9,423 bases of DNA from the NCBI GenBank assembly GCA_019309245.1, contig JAFDGP010000077.1, positions 1 to 9,423 of the forward strand. The letters are read 5' to 3'. The first letter of the stretch is position 1. The number at the start of each line of letters is the position of its first letter. Under the pieces are notes generated by a model. It was not told the origin of the DNA. It ran no database searches and saw only the letters and a program-made list of their open reading frames with translations. This DNA is from Deltaproteobacteria bacterium (lineage in GTDB: Bacteria; Desulfobacterota; Desulfobacteria; Desulfobacterales; C00003060). Both the position numbers and the translations under genes were made by a program. Positions 1-7,347 of the stretch are shown piece after piece.

Positions 1-159
1 CTTGGCTTGAGGCTTACAGTCCTTGCGAGGCGTGCCCAGGGTCAGAAGCAGTTCGATGACTTCGTAATCATGGAACCCATCGAGTCCTGAAGAAAGGAAT
101 TTTTGCCTCAGCCTCTCTCTGTGCCCGTCGCCTGGATGCGGGTGGGTTGGGTTGGTCAT
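1..159 (-). CDS. radC: RadC/JAB-domain protein, N-terminal part (cut by window edge)
   Basis: Only the first 53 codons are in the window; the gene continues past base 1. The translated N-terminus contains GHRERLRQKFLSSGLDGFHD followed by YEVIELLLTLGTPRKD. This is the characteristic N-terminal helix-hairpin-helix-like segment of RadC proteins (GHRERLRERF...DYELLELLL). The JAB/MPN metal-binding domain (HxH...D) would lie beyond the edge and cannot be checked. RadC is widely annotated as a DNA repair protein, but its biochemical role is not settled. The ATG at 157-159 starts 10 bases after the gpsA stop, so the gene is probably the third gene of a gyrA-gpsA-radC transcript. GAGG sits unusually close to the ATG (one base between), so initiation may depend on coupling to gpsA. 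The family call is strong; function is inferred from the family. Confidence 0.85.
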   Translation of the reverse strand, partial: MTNPTHPHPGDGHRERLRQKFLSSGLDGFHDYEVIELLLTLGTPRKDCKPQAK

Positions 160-169
160 GCCTCGTTTG

Positions 170-1204
170 TCAACTGTTGTTGATGTCGTGGACCCCAGCG
201 TCATCATCGTGTTCCTGTTTCAACGTTCTGCTCATCAGGGCATGCAGGGCTTTTCGGGGATCAAGGCCGTCGTAGAGGATATGATAGACCTGTTCGGCAA
301 TGGGCATTTCCACTCCGACCTTTTTCGAAAGCTCATAGACCGACTTTGTCGTTCTCACCCCTTCGGCTACGGCGCGTGTTTGTGAAAGAATCGTATCGAG
401 TGCCAGACCTTGTCCCAGCTTGTGGCCCACAGTCCAGTTGCGGCTCAGTGTCCCGGTGCACGTGAGCACCAGGTCGCCGAGGCCGGCCAGGCCCATAAAC
501 GTCCTGGGGTTGGCTCCGAGCCTGATCCCGAGTCGCTGAATCTCGGTAATACCGCGTGTGATCAGGGCTGCCCTGGTGTTTAATCCCAGCCCAAGGCCGT
601 CCGAAATGCCCGAGGCGATGGCCATGACATTTTTGACAGCGCCCCCCAATTCCACACCAAGCACATCAAAGCTCGTATACACCCTGAAATAAGGGGTGGC
701 AAAGGCGGTTTGAACGGCTTCAGCGACCTGTGCGGAGCGTGCCGCGACAGTAACTGCGGTCGGGATCTTCCTTCCGACCTCTTTGGCAAAACTCGGGCCC
801 GATAGCGCGGCCAATTGTCCGTGCAGCCTCGGAGGGAGCAATTGCTGGAGGATTCCGGTCATAGTCAGATAGGTTTCGTTTTCGATCCCTTTGGACGCGC
901 TTACGATCATGGTCTTTTCCGTGGGATGGTGAACCAGGTTCATGGCTACCGAGCGAAACACGTGGGACGGCATGACCAGCACGAGCATGTCTTTTCCGGC
1001 CGCAACCTGGTCCAAATCGTTGGAGGGATCAAGACGACCCGAAAGCCGAATTTCCGGAAGAAAAATTTTGTTCTCACGAAACCGGACAATATCCGTACAG
1101 ACCTCCGGTTCATACGCCCACAGAGCCACTGCAAGGCCTTTTTGGGCAAGCAGATTCGCAAGGGCCGTTCCCCACGCCCCTGCGCCGATGACACCGATAT
1201 TCAT
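170..1204 (-). CDS. gpsA: NAD(P)+-dependent glycerol-3-phosphate dehydrogenase
   Basis: 344 residues, a normal length for GpsA. It reduces dihydroxyacetone phosphate to sn-glycerol-3-phosphate in the cytoplasm, the entry step to phospholipid synthesis. The N-terminus has the Rossmann dinucleotide motif GAGAWGTALA (residues 7-16). Family motifs follow: VSASKGIE (101-108, K105), ALSGPSFAKEV (133-143), GGAVKNVMAIASGISDG (187-203) with K191 at the catalytic lysine position, and GLAGLGDLVLTC (238-249) with D244, followed by SRN (254-256). All key residues are present and the gene looks intact. The start ATG lies 3 bases after the gyrA stop (TAA ACA ATG), so it is almost certainly co-transcribed and translationally coupled. 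The purine run AAAGAGA at the end of gyrA may act as the ribosome site. The C-terminal tail (about residue 330 on) is acidic and poorly conserved. Confidence 0.97.
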   Translation of the reverse strand: MNIGVIGAGAWGTALANLLAQKGLAVALWAYEPEVCTDIVRFRENKIFLPEIRLSGRLDPSNDLDQVAAGKDMLVLVMPSHVFRSVAMNLVHHPTEKTMIVSASKGIENETYLTMTGILQQLLPPRLHGQLAALSGPSFAKEVGRKIPTAVTVAARSAQVAEAVQTAFATPYFRVYTSFDVLGVELGGAVKNVMAIASGISDGLGLGLNTRAALITRGITEIQRLGIRLGANPRTFMGLAGLGDLVLTCTGTLSRNWTVGHKLGQGLALDTILSQTRAVAEGVRTTKSVYELSKKVGVEMPIAEQVYHILYDGLDPRKALHALMSRTLKQEHDDDAGVHDINNS

Positions 1205-1207
1205 TGT

Positions 1208-3637
1208 TTACACGTCTCTTTCTGCAAGGCGAGCCGCGCTGGCGACACGCTCCCCGGGTTCCATGGCGAAAAGCCGGACTCCCTGGGTGTTGCGGCCGAT
1301 CACCGAGACATCGGCCACCGGCATACGGATGATCTTGCCGCGGCTGCTCACCAGCATCACCTCGTCCTCATCGGTGACCGCCAGAATGGCAATCACCATG
1401 CCGTTGCGTTGGGTGGTCTTGATGGTGATTACCCCTTTGCCGCCACGCTTTTGGATGGGATATTCGTTAATAGAGGTTCGTTTGCCGAATCCATTTTCCG
1501 TGATGGTCATCAAGGTCTTTCCGTTGGTCAGGACTTCCATCCCTACCAGGTAGTCACCCTCATCCAGGGTCATTCCCCGTACCCCCTGCGCCACACGCCC
1601 CATAGGGCGCACGTCCGACTCGTGGAACCGGATAGACTTGCCCTGCCTGGAACCGAGAAACACGTTTTGGGTGCCGTCCGTGATGCGCGCTGCGATCAGC
1701 TCATCACCCGGGGCCAGGTTCAGGGCGATGATGCCATCAGTGCGAGGACGGCTATAGGCCAAGAGATCCGTCTTTTTGACGGTGCCTCCTTTAGTAGCCA
1801 TCAACACCGTAAGGCCGGGGTCGAAAGATCTCACGGCGAGCACAGTGGCCACCTTTTCGTGTTTGTCCAGGGAAAGCAGGTTCACGATGGCCTTTCCACG
1901 CGCCATGCGTCCGGCCTGCGGCAACTCATGCACCTTGCGCCAGTAGACCCGGCCGGTGTTGGTAAAAAACAGGAAGGTGTCGTGTGTGGAGGCCACAAAG
2001 AGCTGATGCACAAAATCTTCTTCCTTGACGCCGACGCCGGTTTTGCCTTTTCCGCCCCGACGCTGGCTGTTATACAGGGTCACGGGATTGCGTTTGATGT
2101 AGCCTGCATGAGAAATAGTCACGACCATGTCTTCTTCTACGATCATATCCTCGATGGTCAGGGATTCGGTTTCCGTGACGATCTCCGTGCGGCGTTCGTC
2201 TCCATAACGGTTCTTGAGGTCTTCCAACTCTTCCTTAATGATTTCCAGCACCAGACGCTTGCTGGACAGGATCTCCCGATATCGCGCGATCGCCTTGATG
2301 GTTTCTTTGTATTCTTGTTCGATTTTGTCGCGTTCCAGGCCTGTAAGTCGTTGGAGGCGCATATCGAGGATGGCCTGTGCCTGAATCTCGGAAAGCTCGA
2401 AATCGTGGATCAGTCGTTGTTTGGCTTCCGGCGGCGTCTTGGATGACCGGATCACCGAAATGACGGCATCGATATGATCCAGGGCCGTCTTCAAACCTTC
2501 CAGGATATGGGCCCGAGCCTCGGCCTTGTTCAATTCAAACCGCGTCCGCCGGGTGACAATCTCCCTTCGATGGGCCACAAAATAGTTGAGCAACTCTTTG
2601 AGGGTGAGCAGTTTCGGTTGTTTGTCTACGATGGCCAGCAAAATGATCCCGAATGTGGACTCCATCTGGGTGTGAGCATAGAGCTGGTTCACAATGACCC
2701 CGGTGACTTGATCCTTTTTGAGTGCGATGACAATACGCATGCCCTCACGGTCCGATTCATCGCGCACGTATCTGATGCCTTCGATACGCTTTTCCTTGAC
2801 AAGATCCGCAATTTTTTCAATCAGCCGTGCCTTGTTGACCTGGTAAGGGATCTCGGTGACGACAATGCTTTCCTGGCCGGTTCGACTCTCTTTTTCAATA
2901 ATAACCCGTGCTCTTACCCGAATAATGCCTCGACCGGTTTCATAAGCGGCGTCAATGCCCTGCCTGCCATAGATGATACCTGATGTTGGAAAATCGGGTC
3001 CTGGCAGGTGGGCCATGAGTTGTGCGGTTGTGATATCGGGATTGTCGATCAGGGCCACCGTGGCGTTGATGACTTCCGTGATGTTGTGCGGGGGGATATT
3101 GGTGGCCATGCCTACCGCGATACCTGAGCTACCGTTGATAATGAGATTGGGGACCTTGGACGGCAAGACCGTGGGTTCGAGGACTGATTCGTCGTAGTTG
3201 GGGACATAGTCGACCGTCTCTTTTTCAAGGTCTTCCAGCATTTCATGGGCCAACCGGGTGAGTCTGACCTCCGTGTATCGCATGGCGGCAGCTGAGTCGC
3301 CGTCCACCGAGCCGAAGTTGCCCTGGCCGTCGATTAGCGGATAGTGCAGGGAGAAATCTTGGGCCATACGGACAATGGTGTCATAGACGGCGGTATCGCC
3401 GTGGGGATGGTATTTGCCGATAACGTCACCAACCACACGAGCTGACTTTTTGTACGGTTTATTCCAGTCGTTTTTCAGCTCGTGCATGGCAAACAGGATC
3501 CGGCGATGCACCGGCTTCAGGCCATCGCGAACGTCCGGCAGGGCTCGCCCGATAATGACGCTCATGGCATAGTCCAGGTAGGACTTTTTCATCTCGTTTT
3601 CGATGTTGACTTCTATGTACTGTTCAGGCGGACTCAT
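1208..3637 (-). CDS. gyrA: DNA gyrase subunit A
   Basis: 809 residues from the preferred start. The N-terminal breakage-reunion domain begins YIEVNIENEMKKSYLDYAMS. HPHGDTAVYDTIVRMAQ contains the quinolone-resistance region; T82 aligns with E. coli Ser83 and D86 with Asp87. AAMRYTEVRL carries the DNA-linking tyrosine Y121. The C-terminal beta-pinwheel has the canonical GyrA box QRRGGKG (525-531), which marks gyrase rather than topoisomerase IV, and a second copy QKRGGKG (729-735). The long acidic tail of E. coli GyrA is absent. Start choice: an ATG at 3647-3649 has no ribosome site, whereas the ATG at 3635-3637 (MSPPEQYIE) has GGGAG five bases upstream, so I use the latter; the longer form adds MGVP. 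gyrB is not adjacent in this window. First gene of the gyrA-gpsA-radC unit. The GyrB partner and a function in negative supercoiling are known from the family. Confidence 0.98.
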   Translation of the reverse strand: MSPPEQYIEVNIENEMKKSYLDYAMSVIIGRALPDVRDGLKPVHRRILFAMHELKNDWNKPYKKSARVVGDVIGKYHPHGDTAVYDTIVRMAQDFSLHYPLIDGQGNFGSVDGDSAAAMRYTEVRLTRLAHEMLEDLEKETVDYVPNYDESVLEPTVLPSKVPNLIINGSSGIAVGMATNIPPHNITEVINATVALIDNPDITTAQLMAHLPGPDFPTSGIIYGRQGIDAAYETGRGIIRVRARVIIEKESRTGQESIVVTEIPYQVNKARLIEKIADLVKEKRIEGIRYVRDESDREGMRIVIALKKDQVTGVIVNQLYAHTQMESTFGIILLAIVDKQPKLLTLKELLNYFVAHRREIVTRRTRFELNKAEARAHILEGLKTALDHIDAVISVIRSSKTPPEAKQRLIHDFELSEIQAQAILDMRLQRLTGLERDKIEQEYKETIKAIARYREILSSKRLVLEIIKEELEDLKNRYGDERRTEIVTETESLTIEDMIVEEDMVVTISHAGYIKRNPVTLYNSQRRGGKGKTGVGVKEEDFVHQLFVASTHDTFLFFTNTGRVYWRKVHELPQAGRMARGKAIVNLLSLDKHEKVATVLAVRSFDPGLTVLMATKGGTVKKTDLLAYSRPRTDGIIALNLAPGDELIAARITDGTQNVFLGSRQGKSIRFHESDVRPMGRVAQGVRGMTLDEGDYLVGMEVLTNGKTLMTITENGFGKRTSINEYPIQKRGGKGVITIKTTQRNGMVIAILAVTDEDEVMLVSSRGKIIRMPVADVSVIGRNTQGVRLFAMEPGERVASAARLAERDV

Positions 3638-3701
3638 GGGAACTCCCATCTTTTTCTATTATTTCAATAGGTAAGGTTATGCCTTTTTTGACAGCCCTTG
3701 C

Positions 3702-3845
3702 CCTGTCCCCACGGCTTCCCGGGTCGCACTCGGTGCATCGCGGTCGGCGTTGAGCACGATCTCGCACCTCCTGCGTTCAGGACATCACCGTGGTTGGTTC
3801 CCCTGCTGATTGACCACCACCGAAACCTCATTCCATGGGGAAAGG
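3702..3845 (-). other. Candidate structured RNA (cloverleaf-like) in the gyrA leader
   Basis: A 144-base segment with a closing helix of 13 positions, 3833-3845 against 3702-3714. Read on the minus strand, CCTTTCCCCATGG pairs with CCGTGGGGACAGG: 12 of 13 pair, with one mismatch and one G-U. Inside are three further helices. 3790-3798 pairs with 3813-3820 (GTGGTTGGT/ACCACCAC, one bulge). 3769-3773 pairs with 3778-3782 (TCCTG/CAGGA around a 4-base loop). 3732-3740 pairs with 3757-3768 (GGTGCATCG with CGAT-ctc-GCACC, 9 bp and a 3-base bulge). The last two helices abut with no base between them, so they could stack. Together they form a four-way junction. The segment sits between the candidate gyrA promoter and the gyrA start, so the minus strand is the likelier transcript; the pairing itself does not fix the strand. 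I found no SRP core box, tmRNA tag, RNase P core or known riboswitch core. No terminator follows. Either a gyrA leader element or a small RNA. Confidence 0.35.
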
Positions 3846-3922
3846 CAGCATCGTGAGAGGCCAGGACCGGTGCAGGCCGACACGCTGTTGACAAGCATGC
3901 TGACCGCCGATGGGCGCCACTA

Positions 3923-3951
3923 AACGTAGAAGATTTTGATCGTTTCGTCAA
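3923..3951 (-). promoter_or_regulatory. Candidate sigma-70-type promoter for gyrA
   Basis: On the minus strand, TTGACG (3946-3951, 5 of 6 to the -35 consensus) is followed after exactly 17 bases by TACGTT (3923-3928, 3 of 6 to the -10). Transcription would start near 3916, giving a leader of about 280 bases to the gyrA ATG, with the cloverleaf-forming segment inside it. The spacing and -35 are good; the -10 is weak. No better promoter was seen between it and gyrA. A 10-base GC palindrome, CCCGGCCGGG (3979-3988), lies just upstream. Confidence 0.4.
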
Positions 3952-4072
3952 GGCCGTAACGCCGTTTCCAGATCGTGGCCCGGCCGGGTTATTGAGGCTC
4001 TTGTGCCGTGGGTGTGGCCTGCTCGAACGGCACTGCGGAATTCGTCTGCGTGGTAACGCCTCGAGATATCGA

Positions 4073-4085
4073 TAACGAATTGATC
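4073..4085 (-). promoter_or_regulatory. Possible IHF-like site upstream of the sigma-54 promoter
   Basis: Read on the minus strand, GATCAATTCGTTA matches the IHF consensus WATCAANNNNTTR at all but the first position. It is flanked by an AT-rich stretch on the expected side (4086-4115). It lies about 90 bases upstream of the -24 element at 4177. That suits DNA bending between an activator and sigma-54 polymerase, although it is at the far end of the usual distance. A match this short can arise by chance. Confidence 0.2.
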
Positions 4086-4176
4086 TATAATAAATACTTA
4101 GAATAAATTCATTCTTGAAAGTGGAAATTCCGGGTTTATCTTTTGAGAAGCACCGGTTGATCGCACCCTGATTGGA

Positions 4177-4192
4177 TGGCACGGATATTGCT
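4177..4192 (+). promoter_or_regulatory. Sigma-54 (-24/-12) promoter for the HEAT-receiver gene
   Basis: TGGCACG-GATA-TTGCT matches the sigma-54 consensus TGGCACG-N4-TTGCW at every fixed position. The GG (4178-4179) and GC (4190-4191) doublets are ten bases apart, as required. It is followed downstream by the HEAT-receiver gene in the right orientation. Transcription would start near 4203, giving a leader of about 86 bases. Transcription from such promoters needs RpoN and an AAA+ enhancer-binding activator; no activator gene is in the window. The promoter also argues that the in-frame ATG at 4172 is not the protein start, because it lies upstream of the expected RNA start. Confidence 0.75.
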
Positions 4193-4216
4193 GAATGGAG
4201 CATGGCGGAAGGTAAG

Positions 4217-4236
4217 AAACGCCTGGTTTGGCGTTT
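4217..4236 (+). other. Hairpin in the leader of the HEAT-receiver mRNA
   Basis: AAACGCC (4217-4223) and GGCGTTT (4230-4236) form a perfect 7-bp stem with a 6-base loop, starting about 14 bases after the predicted RNA start. No T-run follows, so it is not a typical terminator. It could stabilise the 5' end or be a regulatory site. Nothing in the sequence identifies a ligand or partner. Confidence 0.35.
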
Positions 4237-4288
4237 ACGAGCCGGCATTGCGAGCTGGGACTGTCGGGATGGAGGAAAGGTATCGCAA

Positions 4289-5914
4289 ATGGCCGAAATC
4301 AACGAACAGGACTTACTTGACGAGATTCAGTTTGATATCAAGGAAAAAGACCTGATCAAGGGCAAGCTGGTGCTAGCCTCCTTGGGTGCGGTGAGCCGGG
4401 AGACCAAACGCAAGGCGCTTTTACAGGTCGCGCAGGCCGATAATGACTTTGCCGTGCCATTGCTGGCTGGAGTGATCGGCGCGTATCCCGATCTGGCGGA
4501 AACTTTTCCATTTATCAGGGAAACTCTTTTTTCCAAGGTCCTTGAAAGTCCCGGGATCACCGTCGATGTTTTGAGCCAACACAACAATCGGGATGCAGAG
4601 GCTGTGTTGATGGAAATGGCGGCAGAGGTTCCGATACCGGAAGCGGTGCCGGCCGTGTTGGGGATTTTGAAAGCTGAACAGGATCCGAAAACGATCCGGG
4701 CCGCGGTTAGTGCCCTGGGCACGATTGGGGATCCGGCGGCCGAGGGGCCGCTTAGCGAGTATCTATATTCCGGGGATCGGGAACTGGTCATGGCCGCGGT
4801 TGAGGCCTTGGGCCGGCTGAAAACTCCCGGGGCGATTCAACACCTGAGCAAGCGTCTGGGCGGGGACCTCGCCGTAGATACGTTGATTATGGATATTCTG
4901 GCCCGGGTCGAAGCCCCGGAAACCGTGGAAAAACTCAACGAGACACTGGCTTCAAGCAAGGCGGAGGTCCGGGCGGCCGGGAAAAAGAAGATGCTGGCTG
5001 TGGGGGCAACGGCCCTACGGGTACTTGTCAGGAACCTTTCAGGCAAGAACAAGGACCTGGTTATTCATTCGCTCAATGTATTGGGAGAGATGGGGGACCC
5101 GGCCGCGGTTGCACCGATCCGAAAGCTTCTGCACGGCCACCCGGAAGACCCCAATATCCGCTTTGCAGCCTATGAGGCCTTGGGCAAACTCCCGCTGGAC
5201 AAGGAGGCCTTTTCCCTTGCTGTGGGATTAACAGACAGTGACGGCAGTGTACGGTCGGTTGCCGCCAAGGCGGTGGATCGACATTTCAACCCCCCACTGG
5301 CCGCCGGGCTCATCAATATGATCAGCGGGGCGGACAGTGAAGCTGTGGCCCTGGTCCATACGATCCTGGATGCCCAGTGTGACCGTATCGTTGTGGGGTT
5401 GTGGGAAGAGGAGGCGTTCCGCCGTCCGGCCTCGGACTACCTGGTCCGAGGAGCCCATTCGGATATTCGTTCCCATTTCAAGACGCTTTTGGCGGAAAAG
5501 GGGTTAGGGGACCTCACCCAGCCCACACCCGCCGAGCAGACGGACAAGGTGCGTCTCAAGGTGTTTGCTGTAGATGACTCTAAGATGATCTTGAATATCT
5601 ATAGAAGCATGTTGCATCATTTGGGTTATGAGCCGTGCCTGTTTGAGTTCCCTGCCAGCGCACTGGAGCAGGTTCAAAAGGAAAAGCCTGCCATGGTCCT
5701 GACCGATCTGAACATGCCTGATATCACGGGGATTGATCTTGCCAAAGGCATGCGCAAATTTTATGCAAAAGACGAATTGCCCATTGTTATGGTGACAACT
5801 CAGGACGAAAACGAAGACTCTCTGGCGGCGCTTGCCGCCGGGGTCAATGCGATCGTTCAAAAGCCCTTCACCGAAGAACAGATCGGCGCGGTTTTAGCTG
5901 AATACCTCGGATAA
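4289..5914 (+). CDS. HEAT-repeat protein with C-terminal CheY-like receiver domain
   Basis: 541 residues from the ATG at 4289, preceded by GGAGGAAAGG (4271-4280). An in-frame ATG at 4172 would add 39 residues but lies upstream of the predicted sigma-54 RNA start. Residues about 20-400 are helical repeats of HEAT/PBS-lyase type, best seen as ALGTIGDPAAEGPL near 142-155 and VLGEMGDPAAVAPI near 264-277, with further ALGRL and ALGKL turns. Residues about 423-541 are a complete receiver domain: acidic pair D429/D430 (VDDSKMI), phospho-acceptor D473 in LTDLNMPD, T503 in VMVTTQ, and K525-P526 in VQKPF. So the receiver should be phosphorylatable by a histidine kinase, with the repeat array as a protein-binding output or scaffold. 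No DNA-binding or enzyme domain is seen. It stands alone, divergent from gyrA and convergent with the YihY gene; no kinase is adjacent. The domain calls are firm; the pathway is unknown. Confidence 0.9.
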   Translation: MAEINEQDLLDEIQFDIKEKDLIKGKLVLASLGAVSRETKRKALLQVAQADNDFAVPLLAGVIGAYPDLAETFPFIRETLFSKVLESPGITVDVLSQHNNRDAEAVLMEMAAEVPIPEAVPAVLGILKAEQDPKTIRAAVSALGTIGDPAAEGPLSEYLYSGDRELVMAAVEALGRLKTPGAIQHLSKRLGGDLAVDTLIMDILARVEAPETVEKLNETLASSKAEVRAAGKKKMLAVGATALRVLVRNLSGKNKDLVIHSLNVLGEMGDPAAVAPIRKLLHGHPEDPNIRFAAYEALGKLPLDKEAFSLAVGLTDSDGSVRSVAAKAVDRHFNPPLAAGLINMISGADSEAVALVHTILDAQCDRIVVGLWEEEAFRRPASDYLVRGAHSDIRSHFKTLLAEKGLGDLTQPTPAEQTDKVRLKVFAVDDSKMILNIYRSMLHHLGYEPCLFEFPASALEQVQKEKPAMVLTDLNMPDITGIDLAKGMRKFYAKDELPIVMVTTQDENEDSLAALAAGVNAIVQKPFTEEQIGAVLAEYLG

Positions 5915-5938
5915 GGAGTCTTGATCTGAAAAGAGATT

Positions 5939-5957
5939 TCTCGCGCCGTTTTCGAGA
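5939..5957. terminator. Weak hairpin between convergent genes
   Basis: The 45-base gap between the convergent HEAT-receiver and YihY genes contains TCTCG/CGAGA, a 5-bp stem with a 9-base loop. On the minus strand it is followed by a mixed pyrimidine run (AATCTCTTTTC), so it might help end the YihY transcript. There is no clean U-tract on either strand, so this is a poor terminator at best. Confidence 0.25.
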
Positions 5958-5959
5958 GG

Positions 5960-7273
5960 TCAAATATCTTTGAGCAAGAGGTTGGCCGGAGATTTTTGCA
6001 TTGTGTCACCCAGGGCCTTGAGACACTGTGAGAGCTTTTTGGGTGTCCCGGATGATACTGCCGGAAGGCTCTCGGGTCCGGGCTGGTCAAGGCGGTCGAG
6101 CACGTATTTTATCGAATAGCGATTGATATCACCTGCCGGTTGATAGGCGGGCTGAGGGCCGTGGCGGGAACAGATTTCGGAGACCAGCCCACAGCGTACG
6201 AGTTCTTGTAATATATTTTTCACGACCCTGACGGACAATCCAAGGGTATCGGCGACCTGTTCGACCCTCACCGGGCCCTCACTGCAGGAAAAGTGCTTAA
6301 CCAGCATGTGGGTGACCTGGAGACTTAGAAGCCTTTTTTGGCTGTAACTTAGGCTTGACACATCGATATCCAGACCGTGCTCGGCGTTCTGGTGCGCGGA
6401 GCAGATCTCAGCGCCGAGCAAAACGATCATCCAGCTTACCTGCAACCAGATCAAAAACAGCGGCAGGGCTGCAAAGCTTCCATAGATTGCGTTGTATTTC
6501 GCAACTCCGATCTGGAATGTCACGTAGGCCGCCTGAAACAGTTGATAAAGTGTGCCTCCGATGATGCCCGCAAAGATCCCAGAACGAAACTTGATTTTTC
6601 CATTTGGCATGAACAGATACACAAACGTGAAAAGGACCCAGATCACGGCGTAGGGCAGAAACCGAAGGGCAAAAAAAATTGGACCGCTTATGGTCCCAAG
6701 CAGACCGATCTTTCGGACCACGGTTGTTATCTGGCTACGGATTACGACAGTCACTGCACTTGAGACAATAAGAAGAACCGGGCAGACCAGCATAGCCGAC
6801 AAATAGTCGCTGATCTTTCTGGGAAAGGGCCTGGACTTCTTGATTCCCCAGATGTGGTTGAACGAGTCCTCGATGTTCCCCAGCACACGGATGATGGTCC
6901 AAAAGAGCAACAGGACGCCCGCACCGGCGATCAGGCCACCCTGTGTGTTTTCTAATAGAGAATGGGCGAAATCCGTGGCCTTTAAGATAATGGCTTCCTG
7001 GCCCTGGAACCTTTCAAGGATTTGACGTTGCAAGGTGCTTTCAAAACCAAACCCCTTGGCCAGTCCGAAGGCCATGGCAAACAGAGGGACAATCGAAAGC
7101 AACGAATAAAAAGTAAGCGCGGATGCTCTGAAAAGGCAATCGTCTCTGTGAAACCCTCGAACAGACAGGATGACAATTCTCAGGAATTTAACCCGAACTG
7201 CCCTGATTCCGGACAGGTCTTCCGACGGGATTTCCCAGGCTTCTCTTTGTAAGAAACGGATCAGCCTTTTCAC
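5960..7273 (-). CDS. YihY/BrkB-family inner-membrane protein with winged-helix-like C-terminus
   Basis: 437 residues from the preferred GTG start. Six hydrophobic segments at roughly residues 52-72, 112-133, 159-179, 196-221, 232-254 and 267-289 match the six-helix UPF0761/YihY core. Family signatures include SALTFYSLLSIVPLFAMAFG near the first helix, WGIKKSRPF near 142-150, and KYNAIYGSFAALPLFLIWLQ leading into the last helix. The family was once called ribonuclease BN, which is now considered wrong; its molecular role is not established. Residues about 308-375 look like a soluble winged-helix/Rrf2-like module (LSLQVTHMLVKHF...VEQVADTLGLSVRVVKNILQELVRCGLV), as in some longer family members. 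A hydrophilic tail follows. Start: TTG at 7307-7309 has no ribosome site; GTG at 7271-7273 has GGGAG four bases upstream. It may share a transcript with the Cys-rich gene 74 bases upstream. Confidence 0.9.
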   Translation of the reverse strand: MKRLIRFLQREAWEIPSEDLSGIRAVRVKFLRIVILSVRGFHRDDCLFRASALTFYSLLSIVPLFAMAFGLAKGFGFESTLQRQILERFQGQEAIILKATDFAHSLLENTQGGLIAGAGVLLLFWTIIRVLGNIEDSFNHIWGIKKSRPFPRKISDYLSAMLVCPVLLIVSSAVTVVIRSQITTVVRKIGLLGTISGPIFFALRFLPYAVIWVLFTFVYLFMPNGKIKFRSGIFAGIIGGTLYQLFQAAYVTFQIGVAKYNAIYGSFAALPLFLIWLQVSWMIVLLGAEICSAHQNAEHGLDIDVSSLSYSQKRLLSLQVTHMLVKHFSCSEGPVRVEQVADTLGLSVRVVKNILQELVRCGLVSEICSRHGPQPAYQPAGDINRYSIKYVLDRLDQPGPESLPAVSSGTPKKLSQCLKALGDTMQKSPANLLLKDI

Positions 7274-7304
7274 AGTTCTCCCATTGTCATGCCGATTGCT
7301 CCAG

Positions 7305-7347
7305 CTCAATGCGTGAGCCGCAACGTGAATTGAGTTTCTTAAGAGGG
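7305..7347 (+). repeat. Left copy of a 43-base inverted repeat
   Basis: Begins CTCAATGCGTGAGCC and ends CTTAAGAGGG. It matches the reverse complement of 7794-7836 at 38 of 43 positions, with no gaps. The copy starts at the first base after the stop codon of the Cys-rich gene and ends 31 bases upstream of the YihY GTG. No target-site duplication is evident outside it. See the right copy for interpretation. Confidence 0.8.

Noticed and set aside
815..2446. A 543-codon open frame on the plus strand
   Set aside because: It is antisense to gyrA and the start of gpsA, both certain genes. Its translation is rich in His, Gln and Phe with no domain pattern, as expected from an antisense shadow.
4080..4104. 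TATAAT and TAGAAT hexamers near TTGATC as a sigma-70 promoter for the HEAT-receiver gene
   Set aside because: Spacing is 0 or 13 bases, which does not fit a promoter. The AT-rich patch is better seen as the region upstream of the sigma-54 site.
3664..4302. A 212-codon open frame on the minus strand upstream of gyrA
   Set aside because: The translation is rich in Arg, Ser and Pro, has no recognisable motif, and overlaps the sigma-54 promoter and the cloverleaf region. It looks like non-coding GC-rich sequence.
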